This document shows positions 19,926 to 27,929 of a stretch of 55,171 nt of DNA, in pieces. The translations under genes were made by a program, and so were the position numbers. The notes under the pieces were generated by a model. The model had not been told where the DNA came from. It did not search any database and saw only the letters and a list, made by a program, of their open reading frames with translations. Source of the DNA: a bacterium (GTDB taxonomy: Bacteria > Babelota > Babeliae > Babelales > Vermiphilaceae); assembly GCA_030588705.1 (NCBI GenBank), contig JAUUXD010000002.1, forward strand, positions 1 to 55,171, in the 5' to 3' direction. Within the stretch, counting starts at the first letter, position 1. Every line of letters begins with the position of its first letter.

Positions 19926-20692
19926 AGCCCCTTGATCTGCAAATACAAGTCACGCAAAAAAAGTTTGCTGCTTCCCGGCATCGGCAGTTTCTTGCTTGCC
20001 CCTTTTAAGATCGCAATCACCTTTTCCGCTTGAGCGGTTCGATCCGGAGCATCGCGCGTTATCCCTTTCTTATATTGCTTCATCCAAAAAGAAAGAAGCG
20101 CATCTGCAAGCTCCATCGTTTCTCGTTCAATAATGTTCGATTGATAGAGCTGCTGAGAAAATGCTGCCGGGTTGTATCCTTTGATGGTCGTTAGAAAATC
20201 GAACAAATCTTGGTGAGCCACACTCGATACACCATGTGAAATCGTGTGAATCATACAGCGTGAACGAATCGTGGGAAGCAAATCATCAAGCCGCGCAGCA
20301 GTCAGCAGAAAATAATATCCTGGTGGCGGCTCTTCCAATACTTTTAGCAAACTGTTGGCACATGATTGGGAAAGAGAATCGGCCTTTTGAATCACAATAA
20401 AAAACTGCTCTCCCTCATCAAGACCAAATGAAAGTTTCTTAAACACCGGATCAAACTGATCAAGCGTGTAACGCGCTTCCGGATAGAGCCAGAGCGCCGC
20501 GTAATATTGCTGTTGTTCAATCGATTTACAAACCGTACATCGATTGCATTCTCCCTTGGCACACGCCTGCTGCTTTATTATTGAGACAACCTGTTTTTTA
20601 GCCTCCTCATGAGCACCCACCCATATGTGGGATGGCATAGTGCCAAGCAGTACCCTTTCTACTGTTGGTACCTTCGCTTTATCTGCCACCAT
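19922..20692 (-). CDS. holB: DNA polymerase III delta' subunit
   Basis: CNRCTVCKSIEQQQY, ADSLSQSCANSLLKVLEEPPPGYYFLLTAARLDDLLPTIRSRC. Confidence 0.88.
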   Translation of the reverse strand: MVADKAKVPTVERVLLGTMPSHIWVGAHEEAKKQVVSIIKQQACAKGECNRCTVCKSIEQQQYYAALWLYPEARYTLDQFDPVFKKLSFGLDEGEQFFIVIQKADSLSQSCANSLLKVLEEPPPGYYFLLTAARLDDLLPTIRSRCMIHTISHGVSSVAHQDLFDFLTTIKGYNPAAFSQQLYQSNIIERETMELADALLSFWMKQYKKGITRDAPDRTAQAEKVIAILKGASKKLPMPGSSKLFLRDLYLQIKGL

Positions 20693-21368
20693 TTATTTCT
20701 CCTTGCTTGCCCCGCAGTTCCCTTGCCGTGGCCCACTGCATTACTGCCTGTGTAGCACTCTCTGCAATCTCTTCAGGCGACAACGTGCCATCGAGTGTAA
20801 TCACGTTGTCTCGATCACGAAAAATTTCATCAAACCCGGTAATCAATCGTTTCACAAACCCGGTCTGCTCCTTTTCAAATGCGGTGAGCGTGGTTCGTTT
20901 TTTCAGTCGCTCAATTGCCTCTTCCGGTTCAATCTTTAGGTAAAACGTAAGATCCGGTTTAATTTCCTGCATCGCCCACACGTTAATTGTATTGATCATC
21001 GCGAGATCTTCACCACGGCCATACCCTTGGTAGGCTAACGACGAATCCGCCATCCGATCAGAGATCACCACAGCACCGCTTTTAAGCGCCGGTTTGATCA
21101 CCTCATCCATATGCTGCGCGCGATCGGCTGCAAAGAGCAAATACTCCGCACGCGACATCAACGCCACCGGCTGATGCTGCAAAATTTCACGAAGCAGTTT
21201 TCCCAATGAGGATCCGCCCGGTTCTTTCGTGGTGACCACTGAACAATCATAAGTTTGTAACTGTTTTGCAAGATGACGAACCAACGTACTCTTTCCCGAT
21301 CCATCAATCCCTTCAATACTGATAAGCATGCCTCGTGCGATCGTCATCTGTTTCCTTCGGGTATTCAT
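20679..21368 (-). CDS. tmk: Thymidylate kinase
   Basis: ISIEGIDGSGKSTLVRHL, TKEPGGSSLGKLLR, DRMADSSLAYQG. Confidence 0.95.
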   Translation of the reverse strand: MNTRRKQMTIARGMLISIEGIDGSGKSTLVRHLAKQLQTYDCSVVTTKEPGGSSLGKLLREILQHQPVALMSRAEYLLFAADRAQHMDEVIKPALKSGAVVISDRMADSSLAYQGYGRGEDLAMINTINVWAMQEIKPDLTFYLKIEPEEAIERLKKRTTLTAFEKEQTGFVKRLITGFDEIFRDRDNVITLDGTLSPEEIAESATQAVMQWATARELRGKQGEINGGR

Positions 21369-21430
21369 GTAAGCCGATTTATGGTAAGTATAAAGGATAT
21401 TGATAACGATGTCTTTTTAAAGAGCAGAAC

Positions 21431-21652
21431 ATGAGCATAAAAAATGTCACCATCAAACCGGGATGTATTTCATGTGGTTTGTGCGCATTTGTTGCACCAG
21501 AACTGTTTGAAGTTACCGACGTTTCCCGCCTAAAAGAAGGTGCCGATCCCTCCCAATACAAAGAAAAGCTCAAACAAGCAGCGGAGCAATGTCCTGTTCG
21601 CGTAATCGCTTATACCGAAGAACCAGAAAATGATACAGCCAAAACAGAATGA
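21431..21652 (+). CDS. 4Fe-4S ferredoxin
   Basis: CISCGLCAFVAPELFEV ... AAEQCPVRVI. Confidence 0.88.
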   Translation: MSIKNVTIKPGCISCGLCAFVAPELFEVTDVSRLKEGADPSQYKEKLKQAAEQCPVRVIAYTEEPENDTAKTE

Positions 21653-23174
21653 AGAACAGTTTTTTAAAGAAACACTCGATGAAATAACGAAAGATGGACG
21701 CCTTCTCTACGTGGGCAGCCTCCTGCAACGTGCCGCACAAAAATTCACCGGGGAAGTTCCTGCGTTAATGTATAAAGATGAGCCGATCACCTATCAAGAG
21801 CTGTATGCTCGCGCAAGCGCCCTTTCCAAGCTTTTAAAAGAACAAGGGCTACAACCCAGAGAGCGAGTGTTGATCTGCTTTGAAAACTCTCCTGAGTTTT
21901 ATGTAGCCTACTTTGCTGTGCTTCAAGCGGGGGCAGTAGTGGCTCCTATTAACACGTTTTTAAAAGAAAAAGAACTCACACATATTGTTTCTGATGCACA
22001 GCCCCGTTTTATTATCACCTCTTCTGATCGCAAACCGCTCTTTGAGCAAACGAACGGCGGCAATCTGCCTCCCATTATCACGGAACAAGATATGCCCACA
22101 CCGGATGCGTCATTCACCCCCGATGAACCGATTGAATTAGAACCGGATGAGATGGCCGCACTTCTGTATACTTCGGGAACCACCGGACTTCCCAAAGGAG
22201 TGATGCTCAGCTCACGCAATATTATCACCAATACCTTGCAAGGGCTCACTCGTTTGCAGATTGGGTATAAAGAACGCATATTTGGCGTTTTGCCACTATT
22301 CCATGTATTTGCACAAGCTGCCTGCGTGTGGTCTGCTCTTTTTGTGGGTGCCACAGTAATTCTCGTTCCTAAAATTGATCGGCGCTATATTCTTTCAGCG
22401 CTCAAGCATGAACCAACCAGCTTTATCGGCGTGCCCGCCTTATACGGCCTCATGTGCCTGTTGAAAACTGCACCACTTGGCTCGGTTAAATTTTTCCTCT
22501 CTGGCGGCGATGCCATGCCAGATAAAATTCGCATGTATTTTGAACTGCTGTATCGACGCAAGATTTGCAACGGCTACGGCCTCACCGAAACATCACCGGT
22601 CATATCCATTGATTGTGACGATGTTGCTCAGCCAACCAACGTAGTGGGAAAACCGGTATTCGGCATAGAATGCGAAATGCGTGATGAACAACTCACCGCA
22701 TTACCCGAGGGACAAATCGGGGAGCTGTGGGTGAAAGGGCCAAATGTGATGCTCGGGTATTACAACGCTCAAGAGCAAACAGAGAAAGTACTCAAGGATG
22801 GTTGGTTTAATACCGGCGATACGATGTATATCGATAAAGATGGCAAACTAATTATTACCGGCCGCACGAAAGATCTGATCATTCACAAAGGTATCAACAT
22901 CTATCCGCAAGAGATTGAGAACGAGATTCTTGGGCATCCCAATGTTATTCGTGTTGGCGTAATCGGTAAAAAGGATAATACGCATGGTGAGATTCCTATT
23001 GCATACGTACAACTGCGACAAGAGGAAGAAGGTATCGAGAAAAAATTGAGAGCACTAACGTCTCACCAACTTGCACCCTACAAAGTGCCCCGCTCATTTA
23101 TTTGCAGCGTAGAAGAACTCGCTACCACCGCCACGGGGAAAGTGGATAAGAAGGTGCTCCGAAAGAAAGAATGA
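21630..23174 (+). CDS. Long-chain fatty acid-CoA ligase-like AMP-binding enzyme
   Basis: LLYTSGTTGLPKGVMLSSRN, GYGLTETSPVIS, GWFNTGD, TGRTKDLIIHKGINIYPQEIE. Confidence 0.92.
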   Translation: MIQPKQNEEQFFKETLDEITKDGRLLYVGSLLQRAAQKFTGEVPALMYKDEPITYQELYARASALSKLLKEQGLQPRERVLICFENSPEFYVAYFAVLQAGAVVAPINTFLKEKELTHIVSDAQPRFIITSSDRKPLFEQTNGGNLPPIITEQDMPTPDASFTPDEPIELEPDEMAALLYTSGTTGLPKGVMLSSRNIITNTLQGLTRLQIGYKERIFGVLPLFHVFAQAACVWSALFVGATVILVPKIDRRYILSALKHEPTSFIGVPALYGLMCLLKTAPLGSVKFFLSGGDAMPDKIRMYFELLYRRKICNGYGLTETSPVISIDCDDVAQPTNVVGKPVFGIECEMRDEQLTALPEGQIGELWVKGPNVMLGYYNAQEQTEKVLKDGWFNTGDTMYIDKDGKLIITGRTKDLIIHKGINIYPQEIENEILGHPNVIRVGVIGKKDNTHGEIPIAYVQLRQEEEGIEKKLRALTSHQLAPYKVPRSFICSVEELATTATGKVDKKVLRKKE

Positions 23175-24259
23175 AACTTATTCATTTCATTACCAGCTTA
23201 GAGATGGGTGGCGCGCAAGCAGTGCTCTATGATCTGGTTACCCATCTTGATGCACAGCAATTTGAACATCATATTATTTTCATTCATGATGGGCCCTACC
23301 GCAAAACATTGGCACAAGCACCTATTCCAACACACCAGCTTACTGGGTTTATTTCACCGTATGATGCTCTTGCATTGTATCGCCTTATCAAACTCATCAA
23401 ACAAATAAATCCAGACTGCCTGCACACGTTATTATGGTCGGCAAATTGGTTGGGGCGTATTGCAGCGTGGTGGCTTGGTATCAGATGCATCAACTCCTTG
23501 CACAATAACGTTGATCAAAACGGAACCATACGCACCATGCTCGATAAACTCGCGCCCGCACCTCAGCAGCTGATCGCCGTATCGCAGGAAGTCAAAGAAT
23601 CTTATACCCAGTTTCACCCTACCGCCTGCCCAATTACGGTGATCCCCAACGGAGTGGATTTCGAAGGAATTAGGCAGTTCGCCAGGAAAAACATGCTCAA
23701 TCGGCCCGACTTGGGCTACACAAAGCAAAATATTATTATCGGAGCAGTCGGACGATTTCAGCCGGTAAAACGATATAAACTGCTCCTTGAGACCTTCAAA
23801 TTGTTACATACAGAAAACTCGGAAATGCGCCTTCTTTTAATCGGTTCCGGCCCCCAAGAACAGGAATTGCGGAATAAAGCCAATGCATTGGGCATTTCCC
23901 AATTTGTTAGATTTGCAACAAACCAACGAGCCTATCCCTATTACCCGCTCATGGATCTCTTTGTATTGAGCTCTCAAAAGGAGGGGATTTCCATCGCACT
24001 TCTTGAGGCAATGAGCTATGGGGTACCACCTGTCATAACCTACCATTCTGACACCCATCCTGTTGTTATTCACGAGCAAAATGGCTATGTTGCAAAAACG
24101 TCTAAAGCAACAAGTTTTGCGCACACCCTCCGCCCGCTCATAGCAGACACCTCGTTGCGCAAACAGATAGGAAGCGCAGCACAAACTACCGTAAAAACAA
24201 GATTCAATATTCCCGCAATGGTAGCTGCATATGAAAAAATTTTCCATTCGCAATGTTGA
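23171..24259 (+). CDS. Glycosyltransferase (GT4-like)
   Basis: SLEMGGAQAVLYDLV, VIPNGVDFEGIRQF, GRFQPVKRYKLLLETF, LSSQKEGISIALLEAMSYGVPPV. Confidence 0.9.
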   Translation: MKLIHFITSLEMGGAQAVLYDLVTHLDAQQFEHHIIFIHDGPYRKTLAQAPIPTHQLTGFISPYDALALYRLIKLIKQINPDCLHTLLWSANWLGRIAAWWLGIRCINSLHNNVDQNGTIRTMLDKLAPAPQQLIAVSQEVKESYTQFHPTACPITVIPNGVDFEGIRQFARKNMLNRPDLGYTKQNIIIGAVGRFQPVKRYKLLLETFKLLHTENSEMRLLLIGSGPQEQELRNKANALGISQFVRFATNQRAYPYYPLMDLFVLSSQKEGISIALLEAMSYGVPPVITYHSDTHPVVIHEQNGYVAKTSKATSFAHTLRPLIADTSLRKQIGSAAQTTVKTRFNIPAMVAAYEKIFHSQC

Positions 24260-24433
24260 TGAGATTGCCTGCACATTTCAACACGCGAATATGCTTTTAT
24301 ATTCAGCATTAACGCCGTTTTAATTTGTTGCATACATTCGTTGCAAATTTGCTTAAAAGTTTGATTTTCAGTAAAAGATCCTGTACATTCATTGCTAATG
24401 ATTCGTCATTACCATAAATAGTGATAACCTCCA

Positions 24434-24471
24434 TTTCCCCTATCCATGACGTTCTGTCTGGGTAGGGGAAA
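24434..24471. promoter_or_regulatory. 12-bp stem-loop in the leader of the MBL-fold gene
   Basis: TTTCCCCTATCC - 14 nt - GGGTAGGGGAAA (G-U tolerant pairing). Confidence 0.55.
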
Positions 24472-24487
24472 ATTATTCGGTAGCCCT

Positions 24488-25540
24488 ATGCATAAATGGT
24501 ATCCACGCAAAACGAGAAATCGTTTTTACAACAGTTCTCCCAACTACACGCCAGAATCCTTTTTGTTTGGCACCATGCCGTCGATGTTACAATCAGTAAT
24601 TGCTCGATTTACTCGCACTCCCTATAATTCAGAAAAATGGTTCCACACTACCCCTCTTCCTTCTCAATCATCTTCACTACAAATTTCATGGATCGGACAT
24701 GCCACATTTCTAATTCAAGTAAACGGTTACAACATCATCACCGATCCAGTTTTTGGCAACCTATTATCACCCCTATTTCCTCGCTTATTGAAACCAGGTA
24801 TCTCAGCCACTTCACTGCCCCCCATTGATTATGTACTTATTTCTCATAACCATCGCGATCATATGGATAGGCATAGCTTGTATACCATCAAGCAAAAAAA
24901 CCCGAACGTGCACATCCTCGTAGCTCAAGGAGATAAAGCCTGGTTCGATTATCATAACTTTGCGCATAGTAGTGAACATAGCTGGTGGGAAGAAATCACA
25001 ATCTCTCCCCAATTACGATTCACGTTCTTGCCATCCGTGCATTGGTCACAACGATATTTGTTCGATAAAAACAGATCACTCTGGGGCAGCTGGATGATTT
25101 CAAGTGGTAATCAACATGTTTATTTTGCCGGCGATACCGCATACGGAGATCATTTTTCTCAAATCGCTCATGAGTTCCCTACAATCACGGCAGCACTCCT
25201 TCCTATTGGTCCCGGTGAACCATCACAATGGATGCAGCACAATCATTTAAACAGCGAAACCGCTTTGCAAGCTTTTGAAACATTAGGGGCTCATGCTTTT
25301 ATTCCAATGCATTGGGGAACGTTCGCATTTGGCTCTGATCACGGAGAAGAGCCGATTATTCGTTTAAAGCAGGCATGGGAACAAAAGAAAGAAACTCTCA
25401 ACGATCGTACGCTTCATATTATCAAAGCCGGCGAACCAGTTCACGTACACCAAAAAGAACAATTACCCGCGGAACCGACGCACATCCCGGAATGTGATGA
25501 ACAAAATAAACAAGAGAAACAACACAAAGAAAATGGTTGA
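24488..25540 (+). CDS. MBL-fold metallo-hydrolase resembling NAPE-PLD
   Basis: ISWIGHATFLIQVNGYNIITDPVFGN, VLISHNHRDHMDRHSL, FAGDTAYGDHF, AFIPMHWGTF; ORF could also start at 24446. Confidence 0.8.
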   Translation: MHKWYPRKTRNRFYNSSPNYTPESFLFGTMPSMLQSVIARFTRTPYNSEKWFHTTPLPSQSSSLQISWIGHATFLIQVNGYNIITDPVFGNLLSPLFPRLLKPGISATSLPPIDYVLISHNHRDHMDRHSLYTIKQKNPNVHILVAQGDKAWFDYHNFAHSSEHSWWEEITISPQLRFTFLPSVHWSQRYLFDKNRSLWGSWMISSGNQHVYFAGDTAYGDHFSQIAHEFPTITAALLPIGPGEPSQWMQHNHLNSETALQAFETLGAHAFIPMHWGTFAFGSDHGEEPIIRLKQAWEQKKETLNDRTLHIIKAGEPVHVHQKEQLPAEPTHIPECDEQNKQEKQHKENG

Positions 25541-26125
25541 ACTGATATCCGAAATCGATTCGGGCAGTTTTCCAAACAGCGCCTCCACGGTATACCACGC
25601 AATCTGTCCCCCATCAAAAAAAGGAATAGGCAACAGATTAAACATACCAATCCCCATGCTCAACGATGCAAGCACGAGAAGATAGTGGGTGAGGCCCAAC
25701 GCAGCACTGTAACTAATAATGGAGATAATCCCAATCGGCCCGATCACCGAATCATTAAATTTGCCCGAGGCTTCCATAAGTAGCGCACGAATATTGATCT
25801 GCCGAAAGCGAAAGAACAGCAAGAGAAAATAGGCAAAGAGAAAGTTTGCTGCAATACCGGCAGTGAGAATAATCATTTTAATGAGGTAGGGCTGCGCAGC
25901 AAGCTCTTTTTGTGCAATGGCCACATACCCACCAATAGGAAAAAGCGCCAGCTGAAATAACGTGCCGCCAATGCGCACGCCAAACAAACCAGGGCCAAAC
26001 CCAATCGAGAATAACGGAACCGCCACACCAAATAGTTTGGCAGCAAGAAAATGGCCAAACTCATGGATCATGATCACAAGGCTTAGGCCCAGTAAACCGC
26101 AAATGATGGAGGTTGATTTTTTCAT
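25463..26125 (-). CDS. Site-2 protease family metalloprotease without PDZ domain
   Basis: MIHEFGHFLAAKLFGV and MFNLLPIPFFDGGQI. Confidence 0.88.
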   Translation of the reverse strand: MKKSTSIICGLLGLSLVIMIHEFGHFLAAKLFGVAVPLFSIGFGPGLFGVRIGGTLFQLALFPIGGYVAIAQKELAAQPYLIKMIILTAGIAANFLFAYFLLLFFRFRQINIRALLMEASGKFNDSVIGPIGIISIISYSAALGLTHYLLVLASLSMGIGMFNLLPIPFFDGGQIAWYTVEALFGKLPESISDISSTIFFVLFLLFILFITFRDVRRFRG

Positions 26126-27090
26126 GGATGCACCTGAGAATATGAGGATTTTTTTCTTGGCATATTTTCTACCTCTCCTTGGGCATAAAAGCCCTTACTC
26201 AAATACGCACGCCCGGAATCACCAAAGATAAGAACCACCCGATCACGCTCCGATAGATGCTCCTTAGCATACTGATACGCCGCATGCGCCACCGCCCCGC
26301 TACTTGGCCCCACAAGAAAACCTTTGGCTGCAACCACCTTGAGCATTGCAATCGCATCATCGTCCGATACGGTCAGAATTTCATCAAGCACGGCACAGTC
26401 CAAAACCGGCGAATCAAAATCAATTCCCATACCCTCCACACAGTATGGTTTCGGACAACCGTTCGTAGCCCGATAGGAGTTCACTGAATCGACGGCAAAA
26501 ATTTTTACGTTCGGATTACGCTCTTTCAAATACCGCCCCACGCCAGTCACCGTTCCGCCGGTGCCCGCACCGGCAAAGAAATGGGTAACGGTCCCTTCAG
26601 TTTGTTCCCACACTTCAGGACCAAGCAATGTGTAGTGCGCTTGCGCATTGAGCGGATTAAAATATTGATTGGGCATAAATGAGTTGGGGGTTTCTTTTTG
26701 CAAGCGAAGCGCCACCGTATGATACCCTTCAGGATCATCAATGCGATCTGTTGGCGAGCAGATCACCACCTGCGCATTATACGCCCGCAATGTTTCGAGC
26801 TTCTCTTGGCTAATCTTTTCAGAGACCACGATGATCACGCGATACCCTTTTGCCGCCCCAATCATCGCCACCGCAATGCCTTGGTTTCCTGAAGAGGCAT
26901 CAATGATTGTGCCGCCCGACTTAAGCTGGCCGGTTTTCTCCGCATCCTCAATCATATAGATTGCCGAACGATCTTTCACGCTTCCGCCTGGATTTGCATA
27001 TTCAAGTTTGGCATAGATTTGAGCTGGAACATCAAATGGTATACGAACGAGTGGGGTGTTGCCAATGGCTTCTAGAAGTGTTTTGTGCAT
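26122..27090 (-). CDS. cysK: Cysteine synthase (PLP-dependent)
   Basis: AIGNTPLVRIP, NPGGSVKDRSA, ASSGNQGIAVAM, GAGTGGTVTGVGRYLKE, GPSSGAV. Confidence 0.87.
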   Translation of the reverse strand: MHKTLLEAIGNTPLVRIPFDVPAQIYAKLEYANPGGSVKDRSAIYMIEDAEKTGQLKSGGTIIDASSGNQGIAVAMIGAAKGYRVIIVVSEKISQEKLETLRAYNAQVVICSPTDRIDDPEGYHTVALRLQKETPNSFMPNQYFNPLNAQAHYTLLGPEVWEQTEGTVTHFFAGAGTGGTVTGVGRYLKERNPNVKIFAVDSVNSYRATNGCPKPYCVEGMGIDFDSPVLDCAVLDEILTVSDDDAIAMLKVVAAKGFLVGPSSGAVAHAAYQYAKEHLSERDRVVLIFGDSGRAYLSKGFYAQGEVENMPRKKSSYSQVHP

Positions 27091-27169
27091 GGTACAACTC
27101 TCTCAATAATTGGAATACGTATTGAAAGAGATACTATACCGCAAGTTTGGAATGATGGGTAGTAGGAGA

Positions 27170-27826
27170 TTACTCCGTAGCAGAATCCTCTGCAGCTAGC
27201 CGCACTGCGGTTTCCGCTTTATCTGCTTCATTATCTTTATCCCACGCAGCCAGCGCATCCTCCACATCTTCCGCAACATCTGGTGCCGAGCCTTCTGCAT
27301 TTAGCAAGGCAGTAAGTTCACTTAGGTACTCTGGCGATGTTTCAGATTCTTCCCCTACTTTTGCTTTTTCAGCTAATTGCTGGACTACTGGATCAGATGC
27401 CGCTGCTATCTCTGTACTTGTAGTAGGTCTGATAGGCCCTTCAGCCGCCCCTGTTTCATCTTCTTCCAATTCATTCTTTTGCTCACCCTCTTCTTCCGGA
27501 TCAAAACTTTGGGGCCCTTCTTTTTCTTCTGCTTCATCACCTTCTACAGGATCCAGTTTTACTCCATCCAATCTCCCCACACTGAACCATATACCCAGAC
27601 CAGACGCTGATAAAAGAACAATCGCCAAGCCCGTTCCGGCCTTTACCATGCGCTTCTGCTGTTGAGGAGCACATCGTTTAAACCCCTTTTGGCGCATACA
27701 ACGAAAATCTTCCAGTAATGTTTTGAAGAGCGACTTCTTCGAGCTACCTATCTGCGTCTCAGCAATAATAGGATTCATCCCCAACAAGCAGGCAAGTGCC
27801 ACTGATACCAAATAATTATTATTCAT
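27170..27826 (-). CDS. Secreted or membrane-anchored acidic protein
   Basis: Signal-like N-terminus, KRCAPQQQKR followed by a TM segment, long Glu/Asp-rich tail. Confidence 0.6.
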   Translation of the reverse strand: MNNNYLVSVALACLLGMNPIIAETQIGSSKKSLFKTLLEDFRCMRQKGFKRCAPQQQKRMVKAGTGLAIVLLSASGLGIWFSVGRLDGVKLDPVEGDEAEEKEGPQSFDPEEEGEQKNELEEDETGAAEGPIRPTTSTEIAAASDPVVQQLAEKAKVGEESETSPEYLSELTALLNAEGSAPDVAEDVEDALAAWDKDNEADKAETAVRLAAEDSATE

Positions 27827-27929
27827 GATTCCTTCCTCCCATAATGACCTATTCCATTTGCTCTTAAGATAGCAAATAGAGGAAGAAACGCCAGTTTTAC
27901 GCCCAAAAGGGCCAATCTGAGGGGTGCAC

